Positions 14,461-23,014 of a DNA stretch of 44,910 bases are shown here, one piece after another. Source of the stretch: a virus; the IMG/VR virus record IMGVR_UViG_3300030331_004310, positions 1-44,910 of that record. The stretch is one strand, 5' to 3'. Position numbers and translations under genes: made by a program. The notes below the pieces were generated by a model, which searched no databases, was not told the origin of the DNA, and worked only from the letters and a program-made list of their open reading frames with translations. Numbering within the stretch: the first letter of the stretch is position 1; each line of letters opens with the position of its first letter.

Positions 14461-14627
14461 TACGCAAATGGATTACAAAACATATCCTCCGAGTGCATGG
14501 TCTGGCGGTCTGTAAGATGTGCGATAACCTCGCTCACATTGACCAAGGAATATGCGACTACTGCGAATACGAGTTAGACATGATGAGAAAGGAAGCCTAT
14601 GGATGGGGGAGAATGTATGAAGAGTAG
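14457..14627 (+). CDS. Small zinc-ribbon protein (56 aa)
   Basis: ATG 14457 overlaps the previous TGA; TAG 14625-14627 lies just inside the RFC gene. The sequence HGLAVCKMCDN ... GICDYCEYE gives two CxxC pairs separated by about 12 residues, a compact zinc ribbon, then a helix. Likely a nucleic-acid or protein-interaction zinc protein; function unknown. Confidence 0.6.
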   Translation: MIRKWITKHILRVHGLAVCKMCDNLAHIDQGICDYCEYELDMMRKEAYGWGRMYEE

Positions 14628-15522
14628 TCCTATTTGGTTTGCTAAATACCGACCGAAGTCTTGGAGCGAGGTCGTCGGACAAGACACAATCGTTGCAGAA
14701 CTGCAACAAATCGCCAGAGGTGGCGCACCGATGAACCACTTTCTGTTTCATTCCCCCGAAGCAGGCACAGGCAAGACAACCTGCGCCCATCTACTTGCAC
14801 AACACCTTGGTTATGGTCTCCATATCTTCAATGCTTCCAGCAAGAAGACGAGAGGAATTGAATTTGTAGAAGAAGACATCATCCCTATCGCAAGAAGCGG
14901 TCTGTGGGAGACCGTCATTCTTCTTGACGAAGCAGACCGCCTTACTATCCAAGCACAAGACGCGCTCAAGGGCGTGATTGAGAACGCCACTTGCTATTTC
15001 ATTCTCACCTGCAACGACTTGACGAAGGTCTCGCCTTGGTTGCAGTCTCGTTGTCAGTTGCGAACATTTGTGCCGATTGAGAGCGAGGCCATGACCAAGA
15101 CGCTGATTCGTATATCAGTCAGAGAGGCTTTCACATTGGTTCCCCAGCATTTGCAAGCAATCGTTAGGCATCACAGAGGCGACTTGCGAAATGCGATTGG
15201 TTGTCTGCAAGCCTACGCCACACTACCCATGCAGAAGAGGGAAGGTTTCATTCTATCCCTCGGTGATGCAGAGTTCAGAGCGAAGCCCTTTCTGCGTATG
15301 TGCGTCAAGGCGCAGGGACTTGCAGATGCGGTAGATATGATACACTCCATGCCTATGAGGGCGGTTATCAAGCAAGTGCTTGATTTTGCTGTCTCCTCTT
15401 CGGCATCCAGCGAAGCCAAAATGAAAGTCATTGAGGCTTCAATCGTCAGCGAGCGTGATATTCTCATGGGCGTTGATGAGACGGTGGTTCGTTGGAATTA
15501 CTGCCGGATGCTTTGTGAGTGA
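14617..15522 (+). CDS. Clamp loader small subunit (RFC small subunit-like)
   Basis: The 301-residue AAA+ protein begins like RFC small subunits (FAKYRPKSWSEVVGQD), followed by Walker A SPEAGTGKTT (Lys53), Walker B ILLDEADRL (Asp104, Glu105) and the SRC arginine-finger motif at Ser144-Arg145-Cys146 (WLQSRCQLRT). The C-terminal collar region is helical. It would load the sliding clamp encoded downstream. Start ATG 14617 follows a GGGGGA site; the window shows no separate RFC large subunit. Confidence 0.9.
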   Translation: MKSSPIWFAKYRPKSWSEVVGQDTIVAELQQIARGGAPMNHFLFHSPEAGTGKTTCAHLLAQHLGYGLHIFNASSKKTRGIEFVEEDIIPIARSGLWETVILLDEADRLTIQAQDALKGVIENATCYFILTCNDLTKVSPWLQSRCQLRTFVPIESEAMTKTLIRISVREAFTLVPQHLQAIVRHHRGDLRNAIGCLQAYATLPMQKREGFILSLGDAEFRAKPFLRMCVKAQGLADAVDMIHSMPMRAVIKQVLDFAVSSSASSEAKMKVIEASIVSERDILMGVDETVVRWNYCRMLCE

Positions 15523-15540
15523 GGTTTATATGGACATGGG
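15521..15540 (+). promoter_or_regulatory. Archaeal promoter (TATA box, with ACAT element)
   Basis: GAGG-TTTATA-TG-GACATGGG immediately follows the RFC stop codon. The box lies 50 nt before ATG 15575, so the mRNA should have a leader of roughly 20 nt, in which CGGAAGTG could serve as ribosome binding site. It shares the extended ACAT element with the other promoters. Confidence 0.6.
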
Positions 15541-15574
15541 GATTTAGGAAGAAATACAACGGAAGTGAAAAACG

Positions 15575-16795
15575 ATGGTTGATGCAAACATGATGGAAAG
15601 AGTAGCAAAGAATGTGGGATGTTCGGTAGCGGCGTTGGAATCACGCCATGCCCGTGTCCTTGAGGCGCATGGCCTATCCATGCAGGCCGCTGGTCTGTCG
15701 CAAGACGAATTGCAGACAAAGACGCTCCGCATGGCGGCGGCTGAAATGAGAAGCGAGAAGGCCAAGTTGTCCCGTAGTGGATGTGTCATGCTTGAGGGCA
15801 TGTTCTTGTCATCCCCACGCTACAAGGATTGGGGCAAAGTCTTCTACAACAAATACAAGGATTTGCTCGCAAGTCTTGACGGCGAGGGCCGCAAGGCACT
15901 TGTTTCGCAGGGTCTTGTGAACCTCTATCTGATTGACGATGTAGACGGTGGCTACAAGATGCTCCACAATCCTTCTCTGACAAACAAGACCGCTTTCGCA
16001 GAGGGTCTTGCGGAGACTCGTACCGAGACTCTGCCCAAGCAGGCCACCCGGATTGACGACGGGACTGGCTACTTTGTCTGCATTGAGAACAAGACGGCTC
16101 CGACCTACCCAAGTGGTTCACCCAACTACTCCTACGGAAAGGCTCGGTCTACGGAAGACCTTGAGCGAACCTGTCTGTTCATTGGTCGCAAGCAGGGCGA
16201 TACTGGCGAACCCCAAGTCATCCCGATGAAGTTCCGTGGAGAACTTGCTAAGGTGAACTATCCGACTTTCATGCCTCTCACGATTCCTGCCAACCTGTCA
16301 AGGAACGGGACTGCTTACGCAAAAGCGGGAGTCTCTACCTACACGCTGGATGAGTCCGTGAAACAAATCTTCGCCAAACCTCCTCTGATGACTACGGGAG
16401 GGGGTCTCATCGCAGACAACATGGAAATTCTCAAAGGACTTGATGACATAGAGGAGTTCGTAGGGACTCTCTCGGACAAAGAGAAGTGGGATGCTCTCTG
16501 TGCCGTTGTGCTTGAAGTCGCCCACATTGACCCTCGCGAGAATGGTGGTGCGATTATCACACTCTCCGACCTTGACCTCATGTCTTCGGCTCCGCCGCTT
16601 GACCTCTATGTGAACATGGAGGAGGATTCAAAGTTGGACTTTGGCGTTGGTTCTCTGCTGGTCGTTGTCGGTCAGCCTTATGTCGGTCGTGAAGGCGACG
16701 GTCGTTTGGCTACTACCGGCTGGTGGTGTGTTGAGAGCATGGCCTCGGCCATGCCTGCCGACGATGCAGAGGAAGAAGAAGACGAATGGGAGTGA
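15575..16795 (+). CDS. Probable single-stranded DNA-binding protein (OB-fold/RPA-like)
   Basis: Inferred from layout: the 406-residue protein has an N-terminal helical part, then beta-rich stretches (GCVMLEGMFLSSPRYKDWG, GTGYFVCIENK, LLVVVGQPYVG), and a highly acidic tail ending DDAEEEEDEWE, typical of ssDNA-binding proteins. Its gene has its own promoter and stands directly before the RecA-like gene, a common SSB-recombinase pairing. No motif proves the OB fold, so another replication accessory role is possible. Confidence 0.5.
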   Translation: MVDANMMERVAKNVGCSVAALESRHARVLEAHGLSMQAAGLSQDELQTKTLRMAAAEMRSEKAKLSRSGCVMLEGMFLSSPRYKDWGKVFYNKYKDLLASLDGEGRKALVSQGLVNLYLIDDVDGGYKMLHNPSLTNKTAFAEGLAETRTETLPKQATRIDDGTGYFVCIENKTAPTYPSGSPNYSYGKARSTEDLERTCLFIGRKQGDTGEPQVIPMKFRGELAKVNYPTFMPLTIPANLSRNGTAYAKAGVSTYTLDESVKQIFAKPPLMTTGGGLIADNMEILKGLDDIEEFVGTLSDKEKWDALCAVVLEVAHIDPRENGGAIITLSDLDLMSSAPPLDLYVNMEEDSKLDFGVGSLLVVVGQPYVGREGDGRLATTGWWCVESMASAMPADDAEEEEDEWE

Positions 16796-16800
16796 TGAAA

Positions 16801-17727
16801 ATGAGTTGGGGAGCCAAAGAACAAACCGAAGAACCGAAGCCTGCATTTGGGATTGAACATTACCGGGAGTTGTTCATGCGAAAGCGTGAGACAACCTCGC
16901 CAATCCGCATGTCCTTGACGGGCAAAGAGAACACAGCCAAGACGGGCCTTGCGATTGATATTGCAAGGTCTCGTACCGATAAGGAAATCGTCATCATTGA
17001 CATTGATAACTCGGCGGTGCAGACCGTTGCGAAGAATTACGCAGACGATAAGAACATCCGTGTTGTACCCGTGTTTGACGAGACGGACGCTTCTCTCTTT
17101 GAAGAAGACAACACTACGAACTGGACTGCTCTTGTAGACAAGATGGGTTTCTTTATCAAAATCATTGGCGAACAGGCCAAAGAAGGCAACATCGGGGCCG
17201 TGATTATTGACGGTGGTTCCTCGTTCCTCAAGTGGTGTGAACAGGCCATGACCTATGTCTTGATGAACCGAAGCAAGAACCCCATCAATGTGGAGGACGG
17301 CGACAAGTTCAACCAAGCCGAGTGGCGTATTCGCAACCAACTGTTTCGTGATGTGATGAATCGGGCGCACCAACTACCCGTTGATGCAGTATTCTTCACC
17401 TTCCACCTCAAGGATGTGAAGCAATTCGCAGACCTTGGAAACGGACAGAAGGGACTGATGAAAGTTGGCGAGGTTCCCGATTGGGAGAAGGGAACGATGC
17501 GTCTCTTCTCGCAACAGATTTTCCTTGCTCGCTACACGAAGAATGGCGATAGGGCCGCTGGGGTCAAGGACGACCCTACGATGCCCGATAACTGTTGGGA
17601 AATCCGAGCATCCATTGAAGAAATGAAAGGCTGGAATCAAGAACACCTTGGTACTACGCATACGATTCTGCGAGTTGAAGACGGTAAAGTTGAGTGGACT
17701 GGTCTGCCCTTCTTGGTCTGGGAGTGA
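16801..17727 (+). CDS. RecA-like ATPase (Sak4-type, AAA_24 family)
   Basis: The 308-residue protein has a short N-terminal helix, a P-loop GKENTAKT (41-48), a Walker B strand GAVIIDGGSSF around residue 137 and a later conserved beta-strand region (DAVFFTFHLKD). Layout and size fit the Sak4 group of viral RecA-like recombinases. The usual Gly before Lys in Walker A is Ala here. It probably acts in strand annealing or exchange with the upstream SSB-like protein. Start ATG 16801 has GGAG 9 nt upstream; it ends LVWE. Confidence 0.7.
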   Translation: MSWGAKEQTEEPKPAFGIEHYRELFMRKRETTSPIRMSLTGKENTAKTGLAIDIARSRTDKEIVIIDIDNSAVQTVAKNYADDKNIRVVPVFDETDASLFEEDNTTNWTALVDKMGFFIKIIGEQAKEGNIGAVIIDGGSSFLKWCEQAMTYVLMNRSKNPINVEDGDKFNQAEWRIRNQLFRDVMNRAHQLPVDAVFFTFHLKDVKQFADLGNGQKGLMKVGEVPDWEKGTMRLFSQQIFLARYTKNGDRAAGVKDDPTMPDNCWEIRASIEEMKGWNQEHLGTTHTILRVEDGKVEWTGLPFLVWE

Positions 17728-17731
17728 TAAC

Positions 17732-17944
17732 TTGCCTCTGCGAATACGCAGGGTCTCGGAGTTGCGCCGCAAATCAAACACCCACTATCAAGTTATGGTC
17801 AAGGACGGGGCAGGCTATTTTCTGTGCAGAGGCATGGCCTCGTTTGGAAAACACCCTCCTGTAGAGGGTGATTCGGAAGTAAATTGTTCTCTCTGCAACA
17901 GCATAAAGCGTGGCAGGGGTTTAAAGGAACATGGGGAGTTGTGA
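17732..17944 (+). CDS. Small zinc-finger protein (70 aa)
   Basis: GGAGTGA at 17721-17727 overlaps the previous stop and precedes TTG 17732. The product has HYQVMVKDGAGYFLCRG, then VNCSLCNSIKRG, a C...C..C zinc pattern common in small viral proteins. The end lies 6 nt before ATG 17950 and spans the promoter of the clamp gene. The start is less certain. Confidence 0.5.
   Translation: MPLRIRRVSELRRKSNTHYQVMVKDGAGYFLCRGMASFGKHPPVEGDSEVNCSLCNSIKRGRGLKEHGEL
17916..17935 (+). promoter_or_regulatory. Archaeal promoter (TATA box, with ACAT element)
   Basis: GGGG-TTTAAA-GG-AACATGGG lies inside the end of the preceding zinc-finger gene, exactly 30 nt before ATG 17950 of the sliding clamp gene. It allows separate transcription of the clamp gene. 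Confidence 0.65.
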
Positions 17945-17949
17945 AGAAC

Positions 17950-18753
17950 ATGATTGAAGCAAAGAAGGAAGACATTGTAAAGTTGTTGAAGAATACACAG
18001 AGGATGGCCGTTATCAACGGCAAGTTGATGCCGCAGGTGCAGGGTTGCATCATTTGGCCTGTGAACGATACTACGGTTCATACCGTTAGCCTTGTGCGTG
18101 ATGGTATCACATCCGTTGCCCGTATGACGGGAGATGTTGTGCAGGCCAAAGAAGAAGTCGTCGTTCCCGACATTGAGAAGTTGCTCGGTGCTTTGAAGGC
18201 TCATTCGGGCCTTGTCAAAATCGCCCAGACGGACGAGAAGTTGCGGATTAAATCTGTACGAAAGCAGACTACGCTGACTGCGTCAAGGGATGCTCTGGCC
18301 TTCCCACACACCACGCTGACAATCGCAGAGTGGGATGCGAAGAGTCGTGAGTTGATGAACAAAATCAGCACGAATGGCTACCGTCTGCAAGACGGGACGC
18401 TCGTTCAGTATTACCAAGAAGTCATGCTGACTCCCACGGGTCTCGCAGATGCTATCAACGCAGGGAACATCAACGGGCAGAAGGTCGCTCGGTATTCCTT
18501 CACGCAAGACGGATTTGGTCTCCACCTGCGAGTCGGTGATGCCATGAAAGGCGAGAGCGTCTCTCAAATTGCAGAACAAAGCGACCTTATCTACGCAGAC
18601 AGGTCGTTTGAAATGGTCTGCGAGGGTGGTCTTGAAAACCTTGACCTTGGAGAAGTGAACCTCTATGTCCTTGACTTCCAAGAGCAGGGGCAGGGTTTCC
18701 ACCTCGTCCTTGAAGGGCAGAGAGGGATGGTCTACCAGCGAGGAATCGTATGA
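17950..18753 (+). CDS. Sliding clamp-like protein (PCNA-like)
   Basis: The 267-residue length fits PCNA. The N-terminus KKEDIVKLLKNTQRMA, the central stretch VVPDIEKLLGALKAHSG followed by the alternating strand LVKIAQTDEKLRIK, and the C-terminal strand pair ending GMVYQRGIV match the order of PCNA/gp45 clamps, where an inner helix precedes the interdomain connector. Identification rests on this pattern and on the position between RecA and PolB; no active site is expected. ATG 17950 is the first ATG after the promoter. Confidence 0.55.
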   Translation: MIEAKKEDIVKLLKNTQRMAVINGKLMPQVQGCIIWPVNDTTVHTVSLVRDGITSVARMTGDVVQAKEEVVVPDIEKLLGALKAHSGLVKIAQTDEKLRIKSVRKQTTLTASRDALAFPHTTLTIAEWDAKSRELMNKISTNGYRLQDGTLVQYYQEVMLTPTGLADAINAGNINGQKVARYSFTQDGFGLHLRVGDAMKGESVSQIAEQSDLIYADRSFEMVCEGGLENLDLGEVNLYVLDFQEQGQGFHLVLEGQRGMVYQRGIV

Positions 18754-19121
18754 ACATAGCAGAGTGGGCGGCTGACGCTACCGAGCGAGACATACAGAAT
18801 ATAGCGTCTCGCGGCCTCCACATGACTTGCGGCCAAATCCGTGAGGTTCTTGGCAAGATGGGCGATACGATGTCGCTCCGCAAATTGCACAGGAAAATAG
18901 CCATCATGGTAGTAGTGTTGTCCCTTGAAGACGGCGATACTATAACGAACCATCAGATTCTTGACGAAGCATCCTTATATGTTCGCAACTGTTCTCCCAT
19001 AACGATTGATATGGTCGGTGCTATTATGCGAATTATTGAGAAATGGGGTTATGTGAGTTCCCACAAAAACACGACGGGGGGCTGGCCCCTCACAGTCTAC
19101 AGGAGGACTGCGCTTGTATGA
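18750..19121 (+). CDS. Winged-helix-like protein (123 aa)
   Basis: Helical segments (CGQIREVLGKMGDTMSLRKL, HQILDEASLYVRNCSPITID, VGAIMRIIEKWGYVSS) with a terminal strand pair (GGWPLTVYRRTAL) resemble a tandem winged-helix DNA-binding protein. The ATG overlaps the stop of the clamp gene. It may be a transcription or replication regulator. Confidence 0.5.
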   Translation: MNIAEWAADATERDIQNIASRGLHMTCGQIREVLGKMGDTMSLRKLHRKIAIMVVVLSLEDGDTITNHQILDEASLYVRNCSPITIDMVGAIMRIIEKWGYVSSHKNTTGGWPLTVYRRTALV

Positions 19122-19908
19122 AATCAAAGTAGGCGACATCATGTCGCTTGAATTGGGCGAGCGTAAGTATCGTGCCTGCATCACTTCGCCCCCATATTTC
19201 GGGATGCGTTCTTACGGGGATGACGACGCTGAAATCGGCAAGGGCCAGACTCTTGACGAATACATTGAGGGTCTTGTTATAGCATTTCGCAAGATTCGTG
19301 ATTCTCTCACGGATGACGGGACTCTGTGGCTCAACATGGGCGATTGCTACAACGGCTCCGGAGGTGCTGGTTCGGACTACAAAGAAGGCGGTATCAAATC
19401 TTCTCGCAACAAGTGGGGTTCTCGTTCTGTGAACGGCCTACCTCCCAAAAACCTGCTTGGTGTTGGGTGGAGGCTTGCTCTTGCTTTGCAAGCCGATGGC
19501 TGGATTTTGAGAAGTGAAATCATTTGGAACAAAAGCAAAGCCTACCCCCAGCCGGAAGCCTACATCAAGAGACCTCAACCTCGCCATGAGACCATTTTCA
19601 TGTTAGCAAAGAATCAGAAGTACCACTATGTCCCAGACAATATGTTCACGGTATGGGACATGTCTCCAGTTAGCAAAAGCGGCCACGAAGCCCCCTTTCC
19701 CGTGGAACTGCCGATGACCTGCATTCTCGCAAGCACAGATGAAGGTGATTGGGTGTTAGACCCCTTCGCAGGTAGTGGCACTACTGCGGTTGCGGCGCAA
19801 CTAACAGGGCGCAACTCAACGATGTGCGAACTGTACGCAGATGTAGCCCGTAGGATGGAGAAGCGGCTTGACAAACTCCCCAAAGGAGAGGGTTCAGAGT
19901 GGCTGTAG
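19114..19908 (+). CDS. DNA methyltransferase (beta class, SPPY type)
   Basis: AGGAGGA at 19101-19107 is 6 nt before TTG 19114; the ATG at 19118 lies in another frame and is closed at once. The protein shows TSPPYFGMRSYG (catalytic motif IV, SPPY at 25-28) before the SAM-binding motif I DPFAGSGTT near residue 215, the beta-class order. SPPY is frequent in N4-cytosine and some N6-adenine enzymes. No target-recognition endonuclease partner is nearby, so it is probably an orphan viral enzyme that protects DNA or regulates expression. It ends GSEWL. Confidence 0.85.
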   Translation: MYEIKVGDIMSLELGERKYRACITSPPYFGMRSYGDDDAEIGKGQTLDEYIEGLVIAFRKIRDSLTDDGTLWLNMGDCYNGSGGAGSDYKEGGIKSSRNKWGSRSVNGLPPKNLLGVGWRLALALQADGWILRSEIIWNKSKAYPQPEAYIKRPQPRHETIFMLAKNQKYHYVPDNMFTVWDMSPVSKSGHEAPFPVELPMTCILASTDEGDWVLDPFAGSGTTAVAAQLTGRNSTMCELYADVARRMEKRLDKLPKGEGSEWL

Positions 19909-19926
19909 GGTTTATATCAACATAGG
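19908..19926 (+). promoter_or_regulatory. Archaeal promoter (TATA box, with ACAT element)
   Basis: GGG-TTTATA-TC-AACATAGG follows the methyltransferase stop codon directly. The TATA box starts at 19911, exactly 30 nt before ATG 19941, and would drive the GNAT-PolB pair. Confidence 0.7.
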
Positions 19927-19940
19927 GAATAGTGAAAGAC

Positions 19941-20447
19941 ATGCCGAAGAAGAGAATCTACCACACAGCGATTGACAGACATTGGGAGGAAATGAAGAAC
20001 AACATTGAGGGTTTCCTTTACCTAAAACGAGCGAGCAAAAAGGGCTATCCGGTGTTGATGGATAAGGCGATGTATTTCTTGATGCTACATGACATGGATT
20101 GTCATAATCATCCGATAGGCTACACTACCGCCACAGAATTTGCAGAAGGCGTGTTTCTTGTCGGCAACACTTGGGTTGATGAAGAGATGAGGGGTCTTGG
20201 CTACCACACCGACTTGCTCAAGTGGCGCAACGAGCAGTTGAAAGAGACCTTCGGAGCGACCCACATATACACCTGCGTTAATCCACAGGAGGGCATACCT
20301 TTGACAAGATTAGAGAAGACTATTGAAAAGTTGGGCTACCGCAAAGTAAGCATCGGTCAGATGATAATGGACGGTATGCGATTTAGGGATGCTTTTCGCG
20401 TGTGGCGTTGCGGTCTCCCGATTTGGAGGCTTGACCTTGATTGTTGA
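19941..20447 (+). CDS. GNAT-family acetyltransferase
   Basis: The 168-residue protein has the GNAT core: a strand with FLVGNTWVDEEMRGLGYHTD whose RGLGYH is the acetyl-CoA-binding motif A (R-x-x-G-x-[GH]), followed by a helix (LLKWRNEQLKE) and THIYTCVNPQE. Substrate unknown; in viruses such enzymes may modify proteins or DNA-linked amines. ATG 19941 is 30 nt after a TATA box. Its end overlaps the start of PolB, so the two are probably cotranscribed. Confidence 0.75.
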   Translation: MPKKRIYHTAIDRHWEEMKNNIEGFLYLKRASKKGYPVLMDKAMYFLMLHDMDCHNHPIGYTTATEFAEGVFLVGNTWVDEEMRGLGYHTDLLKWRNEQLKETFGATHIYTCVNPQEGIPLTRLEKTIEKLGYRKVSIGQMIMDGMRFRDAFRVWRCGLPIWRLDLDC

Positions 20448-22662
20448 GCGTGGCAGACGCAACGAAGTGGTTGTGCGATACCGAGACAAAGATGGTTTCA
20501 GACAGACGCAGAGTCTTGTGCAGGCTCCTTCGTGCTACATCCGAGAGACGGACATACCTAAATTATCGCCGTACTTTACTGTTCTTGGGGGCGAATACAA
20601 GGGACTCTACGGAGAAGATTTGCGAAGAGTCTCCTTCCCAACCACGGAAGACATGTCTCGCTCTACCGAGGGAATAGACACATGGGAAGCAAACATCCAC
20701 CATGCCAACAAAGTTCTCGCAGAATCGCAACACAACTTCCCAATGTATAAGCATCGTGTGTGGTTCTTTGACATGGAATGGAAAATTGACAACGGGCAAA
20801 TAACCATCATAGTAGTGCGTGATACCTTGGAGGGAGAGTTCGTCTTCTTTCAGCACAACGACTATGAAGCAGGTGCTTACAAAAGCATACCCGCCAAAGA
20901 ACACCCATACGGCAAAGATGCCTGCACAACAGAAGGCCGTTCTTTCAAGTGTTTCCCAGATGAGAAGTCAATGCTGGAAGCGTTTGCTAAATTGCTGAAA
21001 AAGCATGACCCCGACATCATCACGGGCTGGAATGTAGTCAATGCAGACTGCCAGCAGTTGTTCAAGCGTTTCAAGGCAAATGAAATTGACCCACGCTTCC
21101 TATCCCCCATGAACCGTGTGCGATACGACTTCGGGGATTGGGCGCAACCGATTGTTGGAATCAATGTCATTGACCTCATGGTTGGGTTCAAGAAGTTGTG
21201 GACTCTCAAGAACGGTCAGTTGCCTGCCATGTCTCTTGACGCTGTCTCGGAGTTCTGCCTCGGAGACCGCAAAGTTCCCCTCAAAGACGGGCATGACACC
21301 TACTACACGGATTTCGGGACATACCTTGATTACGCAAGGCAGGATGTAGACTTGCTTCCACGACTAAACGACCTTGTAGATGTTCTCGGTTATTTCACGG
21401 CCATTCAGCACATCGCAAAATGCGATATTCGCTCTACGGCTTTCATCACGCAGATTTTCAGCAATCTGTGTCTCATGGATGAAGACTTTAAGTTGAAGAT
21501 ACCGAGCAAGCCACAATTTGCTAAAGTGGATTATCAAGGAGCAGACATTATGACACCGCAGGCTGGTCTCTACAAGAATGTGGGCATTTTTGATGTGCGA
21601 GCGATGTATCACTCCAATGTGCAAAAATACGGCATTTGTTGGACGACGCTATCCGATAAGGGACATGACTGTGGAAACGGAACTCGCTTTGACCGTAGCA
21701 AGAAAGGTCTTCTCTGCCGACAGATGGACAAAATGACCGACCTGCGAAACCACTACAAGAAGTTGAAGTCCGAGGCTAAGACGGAAGAAGAAGTTCGCAC
21801 TTACGATTCCCTTCAATACGCCACGAAGTCCCTCGTTGCGTCCATGTATGGCGTTGCTGGCGATGCCAAGTATGGGCTGTATCACCCAGAAATTGCCGCC
21901 GCTATCACCTACACTTCACGCCGGACTCTCGGTGAGTTGCGAGAAATCGCAGAAGAGTTGGGTTTTCCCGTCCGGTATGGACACACCGATTCAATCATGT
22001 GCGAAGTACCAAGCCCGGAGAAGGGTCTTGCGGCCTTGTCTATCATCAACGAAAGGATGGCTCCAATTATCACCGAATTTGAAAAGTGGTCAAAGTCCTT
22101 CTTCATACTCGCCAAGAATCGCTACTGTGGCCTTGTCTCTTGGACGGAAGGCGAATACCATAAACCGGAGCGATATGTCAAGGGCATTGAGTTGAAGCAA
22201 TCCCGCTTGCCAGTCGCCATGAAGACGGCTATGGGCGAGGTCATTGACGGTATCTTGCAGGGTAAATCGCAAGAACACATTACCGATAGACTTACAGAGT
22301 CTATCGTTAATGTAGTTGAGAAAAGGGTTCCAGTCGCAGATTTGACCATCAAGGCTAAGTTGAAGGACAACCTGTCAAAATACAAGGTCTTGGGCGAGGC
22401 AAGGGCTGGTGCTAAATGGGCCAACGATAACCTCGGCAAAGGCTACGGAAAAGACGATTACTTTTTGTGTTCTTTAAATACTCATGGCGAATACATCGCA
22501 TTTGACGACCCTACGGAAATCGCAGGCATCGCAGAGATAGGCTATGAACACATGGCTCGCAAGTTCATTTACGAAAAAGTCCTCCCGTACTACGAAGTAA
22601 TGGGATGGGACTACATTCCGCTTGAGAATGCCCTTCGGGGGATAAAAGGAATATGGCTGTAG
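20437..22662 (+). CDS. polB: Family B DNA polymerase
   Basis: The 741-residue protein has all exonuclease motifs: ExoI FFDME (Asp112), ExoII TGWNVVNAD and ExoIII YARQDVD. Polymerase motifs are A (FDVRAMYHS, Asp386), B (KSLVASMYG) and C (RYGHTDSIM); the KxRY-like AKNRYCGL follows. Motif C has His516 where nearly all family B enzymes have Asp, while the second Asp (518) remains. TTG 20437 is preferred: TTGGAGG lies 8 nt upstream and the frame before it overlaps the GNAT gene; ATG 20389 is a poorer alternative. It ends IKGIWL. Confidence 0.9.
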   Translation: MIVERGRRNEVVVRYRDKDGFRQTQSLVQAPSCYIRETDIPKLSPYFTVLGGEYKGLYGEDLRRVSFPTTEDMSRSTEGIDTWEANIHHANKVLAESQHNFPMYKHRVWFFDMEWKIDNGQITIIVVRDTLEGEFVFFQHNDYEAGAYKSIPAKEHPYGKDACTTEGRSFKCFPDEKSMLEAFAKLLKKHDPDIITGWNVVNADCQQLFKRFKANEIDPRFLSPMNRVRYDFGDWAQPIVGINVIDLMVGFKKLWTLKNGQLPAMSLDAVSEFCLGDRKVPLKDGHDTYYTDFGTYLDYARQDVDLLPRLNDLVDVLGYFTAIQHIAKCDIRSTAFITQIFSNLCLMDEDFKLKIPSKPQFAKVDYQGADIMTPQAGLYKNVGIFDVRAMYHSNVQKYGICWTTLSDKGHDCGNGTRFDRSKKGLLCRQMDKMTDLRNHYKKLKSEAKTEEEVRTYDSLQYATKSLVASMYGVAGDAKYGLYHPEIAAAITYTSRRTLGELREIAEELGFPVRYGHTDSIMCEVPSPEKGLAALSIINERMAPIITEFEKWSKSFFILAKNRYCGLVSWTEGEYHKPERYVKGIELKQSRLPVAMKTAMGEVIDGILQGKSQEHITDRLTESIVNVVEKRVPVADLTIKAKLKDNLSKYKVLGEARAGAKWANDNLGKGYGKDDYFLCSLNTHGEYIAFDDPTEIAGIAEIGYEHMARKFIYEKVLPYYEVMGWDYIPLENALRGIKGIWL

Positions 22663-22663
22663 G

Positions 22664-22683
22664 CAGATTTATATGAAGATGAG
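22664..22683 (+). promoter_or_regulatory. Archaeal promoter (TATA box)
   Basis: TTTATAT at 22668-22674, directly after the PolB stop, starts exactly 30 nt before ATG 22698 and is followed by GAAGATGAG, a variant of the ACAT element seen elsewhere. Confidence 0.65.
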
Positions 22684-22697
22684 GTAGTAGTGAGAGC

Positions 22698-23012
22698 ATG
22701 AGTCCAAAAAGGAAGCCGACGATAAAAGAGTTAGAACAGATGATAAACGGGGTGCAGAGCAACCTAAACATTATGACCGAGCGCATAGACCAATTCCTCA
22801 ACATGTTTGTTGCGGAGTTGGAGAAGCACAACACGATTATTTCAAAAATGCTTGAGGCGCAGGGTCTTATGCACAGCGAGGATTGCTCCGCCTGCAACGG
22901 AACTATCCGCACACCTATACTTGATGGGATAGACCTTGTAGACGATTGCCCGTATTGCGGAGTATCGTTGCGTGATGGAGAACAGACCACTTTGCCGATT
23001 GAGGAGGAGTAG
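22698..23012 (+). CDS. Coiled-coil zinc protein (104 aa)
   Basis: The first 60 residues form a coiled coil (IKELEQMINGVQSNLNIM, DQFLNMFVAELEKHN). The C-terminal part has CSACNG ... CPYCG, two CxxC pairs forming a zinc ribbon, then an acidic end. The gene has its own promoter and is followed 2 nt later by the Cas4-like nuclease, so a joint role in DNA end processing is possible. Confidence 0.65.
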   Translation: MSPKRKPTIKELEQMINGVQSNLNIMTERIDQFLNMFVAELEKHNTIISKMLEAQGLMHSEDCSACNGTIRTPILDGIDLVDDCPYCGVSLRDGEQTTLPIEEE

Positions 23013-23014
23013 CG

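Noticed and set aside
20437-22662. Intein in PolB
   Set aside because: The polymerase motifs A, B and C are uninterrupted and the total length is normal, so no intein is inserted.
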